A stretch of DNA of 64,000 nt from Sisyra terminalis (lineage: Eukaryota > Arthropoda > Insecta > Neuroptera > Sisyridae): the NCBI GenBank assembly GCA_958496175.1, contig OY292276.1:34430449-34494448 (forward strand), read 5' to 3'. Within the stretch, counting starts at the first letter, position 1; each line of letters starts with the position of its first letter. Under the pieces are notes generated by a model. That model made no database searches. It was not told the DNA's origin and was given only the letters and a program-made list of their open reading frames with translations. This document shows positions 1-12,978 of the stretch, in pieces. A program made the translations under genes and the position numbers.

Positions 1-1424
1 GCTCCCTTAATCCTTTTCAGCAGAATATATTTGCTCCAGGTCACAATCATTGGTTCAAAAAATTAGAATTTAAAAAGTTTGGTTATTGAAAAACAAACAA
101 ATTAAAAACCGCCTCTTTGGTATTTGGTAAAAGTACCTACTACATAAAATTTCATACTAATTAAGTGAAATGACGTATTTATGGCGATTTAACTAAAGAA
201 TAAAACAACCGAATTTAATGAAACTTTATATTAAGATACAACACAGTTATCCACACACGTTACGCTACTTATCATTCCATAAGAATAATAAGGTAATGAA
301 ATTTTAATATTCGGTGTATTCCTTTTAAGAAGTAGGCATGTGATAAGATTTTTTTTTAAAACTTCCTACCCTAACAGAGTGAATGGGGGTGACTTAGTTT
401 ATATGAGAAAATGTTAAGTTAATCAACAATCGAAATTTTGAATTTAATAAGTGTTATTAATATATAAATAATGAATTAATAATAAGTGACTGTTTTTGTT
501 ATATCATTTTGATAACAGCATTTTAAATATATATATATATTTCTATGCTACATATACTAGCAAAGTTATAAATCTTTTTAATGTTCATGAATGATGTATT
601 AGTTGGTATAGGTATGTTATACTTTATCTACTGGAATATAGATGTCTACACGTAATCGTAATTTTATTAATTTATAATTTTTAAAAATGAAAATGTTTCG
701 TTATTGTAGCTAATATTAATTTGCCTTTTTGCTAAAATTATTATATTCAATTTTAAAGTAAATACCAGCAAAGCCATTATGTATAAAATCTAAAATTCTA
801 TTTAAATGTAAAATGAACAGTTTTATAAAGATATTGAAATTATAAATTTAACTCTTCTTTTTTTTTAATTCACAATTTTATAAAGCAAAATAAAATTATT
901 ATAACTTCAGATATAAAAGCAAGAAATGTTATAGAAATTTAATTTTTCTTCTTTGTGAATTTTACTAGCCAAATTATATTTGTGATTATATCATATATGT
1001 AGAGGTACCTACATTGTATGCTAAACATTTTTCTTTTGAAATGAAAATGTAAAGAAAATACGTTCGTTTTTATATTTTCGTTATTTTAAACTAATTTTCT
1101 ATTGATTTTTACGTGGGAATATCTACCTGAGACACTACGTGCCTTTTTTAACGTACACAATGGATGAAATAATTTCAAAATCTTATACAACAATATTATT
1201 CTTATACAAACATCGTTTATTTGTTTGAATCCTGAGGCTACATTTTAAAAACAATATTTCACAAACCTTATACAAAGAAAATAAATACAAATATTTCCCA
1301 CATAATAATTCTCATCGCTATTATCCCATTGAGCTTTAACAGGGGAAAAAATTAAATACTCCTTTGATATATTTAATACGTATATAAGTTCCAAAGCCAG
1401 AGTAAATAAATATCTTGTTTTCTA
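1..1424. other. Intergenic, 3' of transporter A
   Basis: AT-rich DNA with a short alternating T/A run near 524-541. I see no coding signal, RNA gene or recognisable repeat here. Confidence 0.5.
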
Positions 1425-1430
1425 TTTATT
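1425..1430 (-). terminator. Poly(A) signal of sugar porter A
   Basis: AATAAA on the minus strand, about 45 bases past the stop codon of the transporter. Position and sequence fit a cleavage and polyadenylation signal, but such hexamers are frequent by chance in this AT-rich DNA. Confidence 0.5.
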
Positions 1431-1475
1431 TGATATTGGTGAGTACATATTTTGCAAAAAATTATGCAATTTGTT

Positions 1476-2851
1476 TTAACGAATACTTGTAGGTTCCATT
1501 TTTATATTTTCTATATGTAAATCAGTCCTAGTTTTGTTTGAGGTATCGCTATTTCCTTTTAACATTTCTTGAATTTCAATTAAAGATTTATTTTTTGTCT
1601 CAGGTACGTAATAATAAAGAACAACTGCTCCGATAAAAGTACATCCTGCAAATAACAAAAAAATACCATACATTCCAACTTTTTCTGTAATTATTTCGAA
1701 TGCTATATTTGTAATTAAACCAAAAATGCCATACGCTGCACATGCGACAGCACCACCATAACTTTGCATATTATATGCGAACACCTCTGATGTATAAACC
1801 GTAAATATTGTACCTAAACCAATGTTATTAAAAAATACGTATAGTGATAAACCTAAAATAGGTATCCACGTTTCTTTTTCCATAGAAAATCCTTCATTTT
1901 TAAAATAAAAATATCCAGCCATTATTAACAGAGTTAAAATTGATCCAACGCAAGACGACAGCAATAATCTCTTACGGCCTATCCAATCAATTAAAACAGT
2001 TGACACCAAACACGAAATAGTTTGAATGACTCCATATGACACTACTGGAATAAGATGATCAATTTGTAGATGAGCTTCTTCAACAATTATGTATAAATAT
2101 AGGCACATTGTTGTTCCACCCGAAAATTGCCAAACTAACACAGTAAGTATAATAATATACATGGCTTTTCGATTAACTGCAAACCTAAATAAATCCATAA
2201 AACTGCTGTCTTTTTCATTCACCAATGTATTTTGAATATCCTCTACTTCTTTATCAATAATTAAGAAATTTCCGCGCAATTTTGATAACACAACCATGGC
2301 TTCATCATTTTTTTTATTTTTTATTAAATACGTAGGTGATTCTGGCACAAAAAAGAATAATGCTACTTGAATTATAACGCATCCCAATGCAGTAAACGCA
2401 AATGTTTGTATTGAGAGCACAAAACCGAAATAATAGGTATGAACACATCCAATATTAAACATTAGCATTAATAATGTGGTCAGTCCTCCTCGATAACTAG
2501 GTTCTGCAATTTCGCCGATGTATGCGGGAACACCAATAAAAATAAATGCATCTCCGAAACAACCAATAATGCGCGATAAATATAACAGGATTGTTGAGTT
2601 GGAAAATGCTAAAAGCAGCAATGATATACTGTTCGGTATGCTGCTTAAGAGGACTGTGTTTTTAGATCCTACTTTTAGCATGGTGTATATGCCAGCGGCG
2701 GCTCCTATAGGCTCCATTCCTAAAAATAACGATGTAATCCAAGTCTCCTCAACGTTGGTTATGGGAATAGAAGAATCATTGGCCCTCAGTTTTGGGAGAA
2801 TCGCTGATGGCCAAATATTGTTTTGACTACTGCCAAAATTTGCCAAAGTTC
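1476..2851 (-). CDS. Tret1-like MFS sugar porter A, exon 2 (main coding exon)
   Basis: Second of two coding exons of a 12-helix plasma-membrane sugar porter, by family a facilitative carrier of trehalose or hexoses. With exon 1 (6502-6427) the protein has 483 residues, usual for the family. Seen in joined numbering: WPSAILPKL 39-47 after helix 1; SRIIGCFGDAFIFIGVPAY then EIAEPSYRG about 118-147 (helix 4 and the RG of the loop); PESPTYL 195-201; helix 7 WQFSGGTT 266-273; DWIGRK 314-319; SEVF 380-383; PETK 442-445. The acceptor AG is at 2853-2852 after a T-rich tract, and the exon supplies the last two bases of a Gly codon. The 2846 TTG is internal Leu28, not a start; an in-frame TAG lies upstream in the intron. 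Stop TAA 1478-1476. Odd: helix 7 lacks the usual QQxSGIN, and PESPR has Thr for Arg. Exact substrate unknown. Confidence 0.95.
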
Positions 2852-5079
2852 CTAAAACAAGATAATGATTCTAGATATATCATGCAAAAACTTAACAAGA
2901 AGGGTAAAAATACCCCTAGCGACATTTTTTAACGTATATAATAGAAAGACCGGAAAATAATTTCGTTTTTTACATACAATTAAAACACAAAATTTTTGAA
3001 TTTTTGAAATTTGAAATATGATTTTCAAATCCGTGATATAATTACCCATAATATCATCAGTCATATAATAATGCCAAATTAGAAAAAATCAATTGATTAC
3101 TAAATAAAATTATTGAAAATCACATTTAGATCATCATTTGAATCACAAACTTACTACTCAGAAAATGTAGCGATTAAAAACAAATAGGAATCCGATGAAA
3201 TAGCTTTGGCTGAATATGGTAAATGGGCAAGACAATATCACTGATTATTAATTTGCTAATTTTTCCAGGGTTTTTATTGTGCAGTAAAATGTTTTATCTA
3301 TTGACAATTCTTGAGATTTTTCGGTATTTGGTTGATCCATCAAGAATAATTAGAAATATTTGACTGCTCTTAATTATTGACATGGATTTGGCATCACTTC
3401 ATCCGTTAATATCTTAATTTTAAAATTTGTTCTCATTCTGAACTGATACGTGCTGTAAAACTAAAAATTATCGAACTTTAAGTTAAAAAATTCATTTGAC
3501 AATAATTAACATCTAATGCACTTGGATAAATATTGAAAATGTTTTGGGTAGTAATATTGCGTTACTACCCTGTAATACTCGAAGAGCAAACAATATCAAA
3601 TTTGTATTCATGTGAGTTTTTGTTTACTTATTTCCACAATTTTCAGAATAATAATTATATTTTTATCTTTTAAAAGTTATCAAGTTATTTGAATCATAAA
3701 CAGTCCTCAGTACGACATTGAAATAACTTATAAGCCTTAACTGATATACATATGTATACAGATTTAGAAACGACATTACTTTCCAGTCCTAATATTTATT
3801 TTATATAATTGTCATTTGTATACTCTTATTTTTTTGTTTTTTTTTTTAAATTTTTACTAATTGGCAGATATCTTTGAAAATATTCTAAGTTAGAACGTTG
3901 GATTGCCTGATTTAGCGCTATATTTATTATTGAGACTATAAAGTCTACTTTTATCAAGATTTTATTAACTAATTAATGATAATCACTTATTATTTTGCTT
4001 TTATTATTTTTTTTTAGTAAGACCACTATTCAGTTATAAATTTATCAAAATATACATATTAAAATGATATATGATATTTGATTGCCAATATTTTATCTCG
4101 AGTTTCAATTTAATAAATTTCTGTTAAAAATAAAATTAATAAATAAGTAAAGGAGTAACAAATACAAAGTATTTGATGTAATGCTTGTTGAAAAAATTGC
4201 AACAATTTTTTAAAAAAAATATAATATTTTAAGCCCTGGTATTGTCTTTGTTTTTTTGTTTTTTTAATTAGACATTTTGTTTTTCAACTTATTATTATGT
4301 ATTTTGTATAATGGTGGAACCTAAATAAAGTAAAGTAATAGATTATTTTTTATTGCTCACGTAAAATCGAAAAACACATTTCATTTGATTTAAATTTTTT
4401 ATAATTATTTTATAAATATTACAGAATTTCAGCTCTTAATATTTGGATATTGATATACTTAAAATAAAAACTTAAAAAATGTTTTTTTTTTATATATTTC
4501 CTTCTTAAGTAACTTGATTATAACAGAAAATAGGTATATTCCTGTATAAAAAGTTTATGATATCAATGGATGCATTTTCTTAAAAATATATAGTATGTAA
4601 TTTATATTAAGGCTTATCGTGTTCTTAATGTTTCTTTATAAAGGAAATACATGTATATTTTTTTTAAATGTATTATTAATGTTCAAATGTATTTACAAGT
4701 AGAAATTTTAAATTTAAATTTTTTTTTTCAAAAAAACTTTTTACAATAGATAATTGCCGTTTTCAATTTGTCAAATAAATTTGTCAAATTTCTCAATAAT
4801 GTTGACTGATTTCAGGTAATACATTTATTTAGCCAATCTATGTATTCGTTTTTTCTGCCTACTTCATTTTTGTATAGTCTTTTTGTAAAGAGACGTTTTT
4901 TTATGAATAAATGGAAGTGTTTGAAATACAAAATACATAATATAAAATATCTATTTCCACTTTGTTTTTAAATACTTTTTTTTAGGAAAGCGGTTTGTAT
5001 TTTATTTGATATACTTTTTAGGAGATATTTCGTATTTGCAAATTGCAAAATACTTTTTGATGGTTTTTTCTTAAATTCT

Positions 5080-5241
5080 TATTTATTGTCGCTTTACATC
5101 TACTAAGGTCTTTAGGGACTCTATAAGGTTTATAAAAATCTGCATTCGAGAAATATTGAAAATTTGCTCGATACGAGGATCAAATCCAATACCTACCAGT
5201 TTTTAAGCGGTTATTTTGACTACTCGGCCACTAGTAGGTTT
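5080..5241 (-). mobile_element. tRNA-derived SINE, copy 1
   Basis: Read on the minus strand, it has a tRNA-like head (GTGGCCGAGTAGTC, then TTAAAAACTGGTAGG and a box B-like GGATTTGATCCTCG), a middle part with CTCGAATGC and CTTATAGAGTCCCTAAAG, and a tail with ATGTAAAGCGACAATAA. Five further copies in this window share this order. It sits inside intron 1 of transporter A in the same orientation as the gene. Confidence 0.75.
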
Positions 5242-5394
5242 GATAAAATTTGTCAATGGTAGATTAATTTGCCAAAGAATAGTTTTTTTATTTTTTAAAA
5301 TTATTATGGCCACTAAAAATTAAAGGATGCTGGTAGTAAGATTAATAATTAAATAAATTATCCTTTGTTTAAATAAAAATCTAATAAAATAAAG

Positions 5395-5430
5395 AAAAGA
5401 ATAAAGAATAAAGAATAAAGAATAAATAGA
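5395..5430. repeat. AAAGAAT-type tandem repeat
   Basis: Four to five consecutive units of roughly AAAGAAT, a simple repeat inside the intron of transporter A. Confidence 0.8.
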
Positions 5431-6426
5431 ATAATGAATTCTAAGTATTTTATTTTAAGAATGTATTTTGAAAATACTTATTTTGCATCTAGCATTGCAA
5501 ATATTAAATGGAAAAAAAATCTTTTGCAATTGAATTAGAAAATATAAAAAGTATTTGCATTGTATATTCAAATACATTTTTTAAACTATTTAAAACATCT
5601 CTGATAATATGAATGAAATAAAAAACAAAGTTGATTTTTTATTTTCTGTTTATTTTTCTAACGGTATAGGATAGTTCACTTAACTTCTTGAAAAATCGGA
5701 TAAAAATTTTTATTCTTTCTTTTTTGAACTTTTAGTTACCATTCTATACGTGAAAACATTATACTAAAAATAAGATTGTAATCTTGGACTAGACTTCCAT
5801 TAACTTAGTCTTTAACATTATTCTATTTTAAAATTTACTGCGTAATTTGAAATTTTACGTTATAACATCGTAGTTATAACGACAGTTTTCTGTTATAAAT
5901 AATATATAACAAAAAGTACGATGTAAAATTGGAAAATTTTCTATAAATGCATTGGAATATATCCATACCATTTATGAGTAAAAGAAACCGAACTACTATA
6001 TCTCTGCCCCTACTATAGCTTCTTAACGAACACGTACATACGATTAATAGTTCTCGATTGTGGATTTATACATGAACTATTTTTACGTAGGTATAAATAA
6101 TTTTTACGATGTCGTATTTTTCCATTATTGATTATTATTATAAAAAGAACTATTTGTCATTTACTGATTTTTTCTTCTCAATGTCACATCCCTACTCGCT
6201 AATATACACATTACTGTTTTATACATTAATGGTAACATAATATAGTTATTAAAATAACTTATTTGATTACACAAATACCATTTTTGTTTATATTATAAAG
6301 CAATAAATATGTAAAACATTTTGCACAAAAATTATCGAAAAAAATATTGCACGCATTCAATAAATTTTTGGCATTTCTCTATGAAAAGGAAAAAAATATT
6401 TGAATTAAAATGTCTCAAATACCCAC

Positions 6427-6502
6427 CTAAGCTGCATGCAATAAATTGGCACAACACTCTCCCGTTAAAATTGTTAGGAATTATTCCTTGTAAAATAGTC
6501 AT
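6427..6502 (-). CDS. Tret1-like sugar porter A, exon 1 (N-terminus)
   Basis: Short first coding exon of the transporter at 1476-2851. It reads from ATG 6502-6500 for 25 codons (MTILQGIIPNNF, then NGRVLCQFIACSL) plus one G, ending at donor GTGGGT (6426 down). VLCQFIACSL is the first half of helix 1, which the long exon lacks. Splicing to 2851 gives a Gly codon and keeps the frame (phase 1). Support: the paralogue has a 76-base exon with the same start MTIL and the shared segment VLCQFIAC at the equivalent place, also phase 1. The first in-frame codon block upstream of the ATG contains a TAA, so no longer start is likely. No clear TATA box; a run of alternating T and A at 6634-6648 is the only candidate. 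The model rests on homology between the two loci, without transcript data. Confidence 0.87.
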
Positions 6503-8374
6503 TGTAGTTTATTATATTGAGCGCACTTGCATAACTCACAAAAAAAAATAACGAAATGTTAAAATTAATAAAAATTTGATAATTTTACCATTATCATATT
6601 AACAGCACATTGTATTAAATGGAAAAATATTTTTATATATATATATACTCGTAGTGAATTTAACTGCTAAAACACAAGGTCTTGGATAATAAATTTTCCC
6701 GAATACCAACAGTCTTTTCGTTTAAAAATTTTTCATTTGAAATTTAAACAATATTACGGTTTTAAGTTAAAGAATTGTAACGATAAGTTGATAATTAAAT
6801 TAATTTTATGGATTAGTTAATGAATTTTTCACAAACATGTTTGAAAATATTTTTTTTTTAAATTTAGCTATAATTAGTTGTTAGTATTATACATATTTTG
6901 CCATTTTATCAATGCTACAATAAATATTAATAAATACTAAATGATAAATAAATATGCTATGCAAGTATTTACAAATTTTACCTATAGAGAGTTATATTTT
7001 TGCTCAGAGGTCTAAATGTTTTGCTATGAAAATATTAAAAATAATACAATAATAAATAAAAAAAGTATCCTTAACAAAGTTTATCAATTATTGTTCAAAT
7101 TTGACAAATCTTTCGTAATTTTTTTACGATTTTTTTTCTTATTTTAAAATTATTCAAATTACAGTAACAACAATGACACTTTATCAGAGCTATCAGAAAA
7201 AAAAGTATCATAATTACTTGGAAGTAACTTTATTAATTTAAAGTATCTCACTTACTGTACCTTAGTCCCTTCAGTTTTGGGATGATGTTACTTGTATCTT
7301 AATTACTTTTTAAAACGAAGTACATCTTGTAATTTAAAAAAGTATTTTAGATACTTTTCAATATCTAAGATATTTTTTTACAAATAGCTACTAAAAATAA
7401 AGTATGTATTAAAGAATAAAATTGGATATCTGACTACCTGCTTATATAAAATAATGTTTATTATTAGGTCAAATTTTAATTGTTTTACTTTTATTTTACT
7501 CAACTTAGTTGTAGGTATGATTTTATGTTTTTACATATTATTCTATTTAATTTAGAGTTATATTTTGTTAAGGTCTATAAAATTCAATAGATACCTCTTT
7601 TATTAATTAAATGTGATGTGTTAGCAGGAGTTTAGACATTTTTAAATTTCCTTTTTTCTAAATTAATAAAGATAAGAAATACATTAACTGATTAACCAAC
7701 AACTCTACCTAATACGTTACGAAAGTTAGCACATACATAGCGACAAAGTATGATAAAATATAATTTAAGATAAATATTTAAGTTCATTATTGGATAAGTA
7801 ACGAGATACCTAAAGTAACTTGGGATACTTCTTAAAAAAGTAACTTATTTTATATTTAGATACTCTCCAAAAGTGTCTTTGACAGTTCTGCGTTTCATAC
7901 AATTTTTCTTTTCGTTAAAAATATTAAAAATGTTATTATATAAATACAAAGTAAAATAAAACATTTATAATAAAAATTATAAAGCCAACTGAATTAAAAT
8001 TAGACAGGTTTGGGACGTTTTAATTTTTCTTTTGTTTTTTATTCCCATAACATAAGTTGAAAAATATATTATGTTTATCGAATTTATGTATTACAACCAC
8101 TTACCATAGTGTATCTAAGCTAAAATAAATCTAGTTAACTTAAAATTATAATTCAAACAAAAAATGAGAATTGTGAAACGTTTGATATTAATGATAATTG
8201 GTTTGTAAATTAACAGTTCACTTAAGGAGTCATGCGCAGTTGCAAAGCTTAATTCGTTTTTTAATTAATTTTTCCTAGAAAAGGATTTTATTGATCATAT
8301 ATAAGTATTGATTATTTAGATATTCCTAACTTTTAAGTTACTAATAACACTTGAATTATGTTAAAATATTTATG
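6503..8374. other. Intergenic, upstream of transporter A
   Basis: Presumed promoter and 5' flank of transporter A near 6503-6660, then AT-rich DNA with no recognisable gene. The bases just upstream of the ATG (TTTTGTGA and neighbours) resemble those upstream of the paralogue's exon 1 at 14390-14432. Confidence 0.4.
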
Positions 8375-8960
8375 TACTATGCTCCTGTGGTCTTACGGTT
8401 TTCCAAAGGTCCATCAAAAAAATGTTTGGTATTTGGCGGTGATCATAGAATCTCTGGTTTAGATTATCTAAAATAAAAAAAATACGATTCTTTTAGTGCG
8501 TAGATGAATCTTGATAATTATCGAAGGAATGTTGAAAATTAAAGTTTTTGAGAATATAACAACTATGTCAAAAACAAATTCGAATTTTCAGCCAAAATTT
8601 TCGCGAATCATTGTTTAAAAATATCAATAACTATCGGAAGTCTTATTCCAGCGATTGTTACCCGATAAATATATTTGTGAAGGTTGTGTTCAAATTTCAG
8701 ATCGATCAAGCTGTTTTTGAGATCTTGTGGACACTTATTTTGAAAACACAGTTTTGAGAAAAACGTATTTAAAGTGTCAGAAGAAATTTAAACATAGTCA
8801 TTTTTTTTTCTTAACTTACATATGGTGTCAAAATATTTTTTGGATCGGATTGAAATTTTCAGACAATATACTTAAATTTGATACTTATACTTTTGAAAAG
8901 TACATAAAAAAAAAACTTTTTTTTGAAAATCCCAACTGCGTGCGACCCCAGAAGAGTCCT
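8375..8960 (+). repeat. Dispersed repeat R8, copy 1
   Basis: Unclassified interspersed repeat. Landmarks in order are TGCTCCTGTGGTCTTACGG, GAAGGTTGTGTTCAAATTTC, TTTTTGAGATCTTGTGG and ATATGGTGTCAAAAT. The same landmarks occur in the same order on the minus strand at about 28275-27840. No coding capacity is visible; the open frame at 8727-8966 lies inside it. Confidence 0.6.
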
Positions 8961-9586
8961 CCCTAAAATAATTGTAATCCTCCTATACTTTCCTTCGCCC
9001 GAAATCAATAATACCAAATTGAAACAGTAACAACAATTTTTAAATACAGTAATATAAAGCAAAAAGGTATTAAACATTTTTATGTAAATTTTATATATTT
9101 TGAAAAGGGATTTAGGACCTTACAAAGTGTAAGAATAGAACATTTGAGAATTTTTTTGTAGTGTTATTAATTTTTAATAATAAAAAAAAATTAATACAAT
9201 TTTGACTCATTTTCTTACTTAAGTCGACACCTTATCTTAGTTGATTTGATTTCTGCTGTCGACGTGGACGAACCTTTTTTCCGAAGGGTCACCAAAAATG
9301 ACGTCACAATGATGCAATGGAGGAGATTTTTGTACGAAAATTTCAAAATTTCTTTGTCAAATGTGAATGTTTGACACACCTAAAAGTTTGAATAAAATAT
9401 TTTATTTAACAAAATTTTCGAATATACGAGTAGGCTGTTTTTCCCCGATTAAATCCATGTAACCATTTAAGTGATTTTAATTTGAATAAGAAAAAAATAT
9501 TTTATTTTATTTATTTATTTTTTTACTTCTGGTGGTATTTCTATAGATATGCATTGCACTAGTTCATAGAACCAGAAAAAGTACAT

Positions 9587-9589
<3 letters not shown>

Positions 9590-9657
<68 letters not shown>
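9590..9657. repeat. (TA)n microsatellite
   Basis: About 68 bases of uninterrupted alternating T and A. The open frame through it at 9822-9559 encodes only an Ile-Tyr run and is not a gene. Confidence 0.95.
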
Positions 9658-9661
<4 letters not shown>

Positions 9662-10798
9662 ATATAGAAAATAAAAAATAGATAAGTATTAAATAAAATT
9701 AAGATGGAAATATTTTTTTCTGATAACAATTTTATATAGAAAATCTTTGAGATATCTCTAGTACATTTATCATCGCTTGAATAGCGATGATGTTTGCAAC
9801 TTTCGACTCGAAGATAGTACATAAAGAAGATTTGATTTTTAGAGTATGGGACATCCTTATTATACTTTTTAAATTTAAGATATTTTTCCTCCTAAAATAA
9901 ATATCGATAGTTAAGTATACTAAATATGGGTGGAATGGTATGAACGAGTTATCTTACAGAGCTACTACCATCATTTACGTGGATGATTTCGAACGAATTT
10001 TGCACCAATTATAAATTTAAAATAGAATTACTGGTCAACTATAACTTATAAAAATTTGATAGCAAACCAAAATTAAAAACGATGCTTTGGAAATTTTGTA
10101 CCTCGAAAGTATCCGAGTATCGAAAATAATTTTGTCCTTTTTTGTTTCCATTTTATATATTTTCTGACACCTAAACATTAAAGCCTAGTATGCAAATAAT
10201 TAAACGTTGCAAGTGGATGGATACATTAGATCTCGTAATAACAGAAATTGTTTAACAAGGCAAAACTTTACTTTCCTACTAAATTTCGTAGTTATATTTT
10301 CTTAGGGAATAGGTTTTGAAAGAGCTGGGTTGAAGTGTAATGAAAAAGCTGGCATTTTAGTGACCTTATAAAAAAGTTTACGAAACTTTTTCTAGGTTCT
10401 TTCAACATTTGGGAGATTTTCTTAGGAAAAAAGATCAATTATTTCTTGGAGGATTGTCTGGATGGAATTTTGCTATCGATTTCCAACTAACTTTCCAATG
10501 AGCTAGAGACTTGAAATTTTGAACTTTGAACTAATAATTTAATGAAAATATAAAAAAATGAAGGTAAAAAGGAGCAAAAATTACAAATTAAATTGATTTT
10601 TGGTTTTAGAATACCGCATTAATAACTTCTCTTCACCCTGTGAAAAATGAAACGGCGTACAGATTTTTAAATTCTTAGCAAAATGTCTTGAAAATTTGTA
10701 ATTGTTATTTTTTAAAAAAAAAAACTATTTACAAGATTATAACTAAATATATGGAGTGAATGCAACTATTATATAAAAGTTGTAAACTGTATAAATAG
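9658..10798. other. Intergenic, nothing recognised
   Basis: AT-rich DNA between the microsatellite and the foldback element. I see no gene or known repeat. Confidence 0.4.
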
Positions 10799-11269
10799 CC
10801 ACGGAGTATACATACAAGAAGTCTGAACATAATGTTAAAAAAATGGTATAAATTTGAGGTCCAGTACCGGTATATCACGCTACGGTTAAAATACGCGTTT
10901 GAATCATTACGCGGGAAGTAATGTTGATATTAAAAACTGTAAATTCCTATCTTCTGCACAACGGGAAATGAAGATATGGCGCTGCCACAAGAGTATTTAC
11001 AGTTCTAACCTATGCTACACCTTACACAAGTTTTGATTTAAGTTAGTACTACAAACTCACTAGTGGTAGCGCCACTTTTTAACATATTTTCCTTGTTCCT
11101 TTTCTCTAATTCGAATACCTTTTTAAAACCTTATTAAAGCTTTAGGTACGTTCTGAATACTAGCGCTGTTAGTGACAGAAAAGAGAACTACAATCTGGGT
11201 CTGCTATTATAAATGAATATTGTAAAAAAAGCCTATGCCGTTCGGAATCTTTGTATATTTACTTCATGG
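10799..11269. mobile_element. Foldback MITE, family 2, full-length copy
   Basis: Nonautonomous inverted-repeat element of about 470 bp. Outer ends are inverted: ACATACAAGAAGTCTGAAC on the left, and GTTCGGAATCTTTGTAT on the right. An inner palindrome also shows: GATATGGCGCTGCCACAAG pairs with the region of CTAGTGGTAGCGCCA. A second full copy is at 40661-41122, with partial copies at 33511-33690 and 36059-36150. It lies just downstream of transporter B. No coding capacity. Confidence 0.7.
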
Positions 11270-11527
11270 CATCATATATTCATATCAACTAATTTTCAAG
11301 GCTATCTGTAAGAAATCAAAAATCACTATGAGCTATTTCATAATGCTTAGAGAAATTATTCTTTACTTTTTAGCTCGTTTTATAAAAATGGTATACTTTT
11401 TATTTTTGTTTTAATTTATCTCTTTATAAATGACTAGAAATTATAAAATATTATTGTTTTCAGAAAATATTACATTATAATGTGCACATAATGAAACAAA
11501 CTACAATTTGAGCAACAATTTTCATAA

Positions 11528-11537
11528 TTTATTTATT
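11528..11537 (-). terminator. Poly(A) signal of sugar porter B
   Basis: Overlapping AATAAA hexamers on the minus strand about 80 bases past the stop codon of the second transporter. Confidence 0.5.
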
Positions 11538-11614
11538 TTCTTTTGTAATATATTTGCTCTTTTTCAAAGCTGGTTTTTGAATGCCTCTCTTGCCTTATTC
11601 TATTTTGTCTAATT

Positions 11615-12978
11615 TTAAAATTTGTTAACTTCTAATTCTAAACTGTGTCGATAATTATTTTCATTGGTATCATTAATTTTTCCTTGCAAAATTTCTTGAA
11701 TTTCAACGAGAGATTTATTTTTCGTCTCCGGTACATAATAATGAATTAAAATTACTCCAATAAGAGTACATCCTGCGAAAAACCAAAAAATACCATACAT
11801 TCCAATTTCATCCGTTATTACTTCAAATGCCATATTCGTAGATAAACCGAAAATGCCGTATGATGCACATAAAATAGCACCACCATAACTTTGCATATTA
11901 TATGCGAATACTTCCGATGTATAAACTACGCAAATACTACCTAAACCAATATTATTAAAAAATATAAATAGCAACAGAGCTACGACGGGTATCCATGTTA
12001 CATTTTCCATATAAAATCCACCATTTTTGGCATAAAAATATCCACCCATTATTGAAAGAGTTACAATTGAACCTACACAAGAAGTTTGCAATAAAATTTT
12101 ACGACCCATTCGATCGACAAGGAAAGCCGACACAAGACACGAAATAGTCTGAATTACTCCAAATAAAATTATTGGAATTAAGTCATCAAATTGAAGTTGG
12201 GCTTCTTGAATGATTACATGCAAATATAAAGTCATTGTGGTTCCACCCGAAAACTGCCAAACCAAAACAGTAAGTATAATTATAAACATGGCTTTTCGAT
12301 TTACTGGAACCTTAAACAAATCCATGAAGCTACTTTCTTTTTCGGTTTTTAATATATTTTGAATTTCCTCTAATTCCTTATCAACAATAAAGACATTTTT
12401 CCGTAGCTTTGTTAAAATCATCTTTGCGTCTTCTATTCTTTTGCGTCGAATTAAAAACGTTGGTGATTGCGGCATAAATATAAATAAAAATACCTGACAT
12501 ACAACGCATCCGCAAGCAATTAACGCAAATACAGATATTGAGAGAATATATCCAAAATAAAATGTATAAATACAAGATACATAGAACAATAAAATTAATA
12601 ACGTTGAAAGCCCTCCTCGATATTTTGGTTCAGCAATTTCTGCAATGTAAGCAGGAACACCAATGAAAATGAAAGCATCACCAAAGCAACCAATTATTCG
12701 CGAAAAATACAATGCAATAGTTGAATTAGCAAACGCTAAAAGCAGTAACGATACACAATTTGGTACACTGCTTAAAAGAACTATGTATTTGGACCCAATT
12801 TTTTTCATAACATAAATGCCAGCTACAGCTCCTACAGGCTCAGCTCCTAAATATAACGAAGCAATCCAAGCACCCTCAATGTTTGTGGTGGGAATTGATG
12901 AATCATTAGCCATAAGCTTTGGAAGAATCGCTGATGGCCATATGTTGTTTTGACCATTACCAAAAGTTGCAAGCGTTG
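11615..12978 (-). CDS. Tret1-like MFS sugar porter B, exon 2 (main coding exon)
   Basis: Second coding exon of the tandem paralogue of the transporter at 1476-6502. With exon 1 (14389-14314) the protein has 479 residues. Motifs fall at the same residue numbers as in the paralogue: SRIIGCFGDAFIFIGVPAY about 118-136, PQSPTF 195-200, WQFSGGTT 266-273, DRMGRK 314-319, PETK 442-445. Expected role: facilitative sugar uptake across the plasma membrane; substrate not deducible. The acceptor AG is at 12980-12979 after TTTCTTTGTTTT, and the exon gives the last two bases of an Ala codon. The in-frame ATG at 13015 would prepend MHQKEYSHFFVL, but that stretch is the intron's 3' end and polypyrimidine tract, and it would leave helix 1 truncated. 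Odd: the conserved Glu of PESP is Gln here. Stop 11617-11615. Confidence 0.95.

Larger units (their letters stand above)
2852..6426 (-). other. Intron 1 of sugar porter A
   Basis: About 3.6 kb between donor GTGGGT (6426) and the acceptor AG (2853-2852). It holds one antisense-to-window SINE copy (5080-5241) and a short AAAGAAT tandem run (5395-5430). The open frame at 3064-2852 lies inside this intron and has no recognisable product. Confidence 0.8.

Noticed and set aside
2518..2826. Plus-strand 102-codon frame
   Set aside because: Antisense shadow of the transporter A coding exon; no independent features.
9559..9822. Minus-strand frame with Ile-Tyr repeats
   Set aside because: Translation of the (TA)n microsatellite.
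12381..12575. Minus-strand 64-codon frame in a second reading frame
   Set aside because: Overlaps the transporter B coding exon in another frame.
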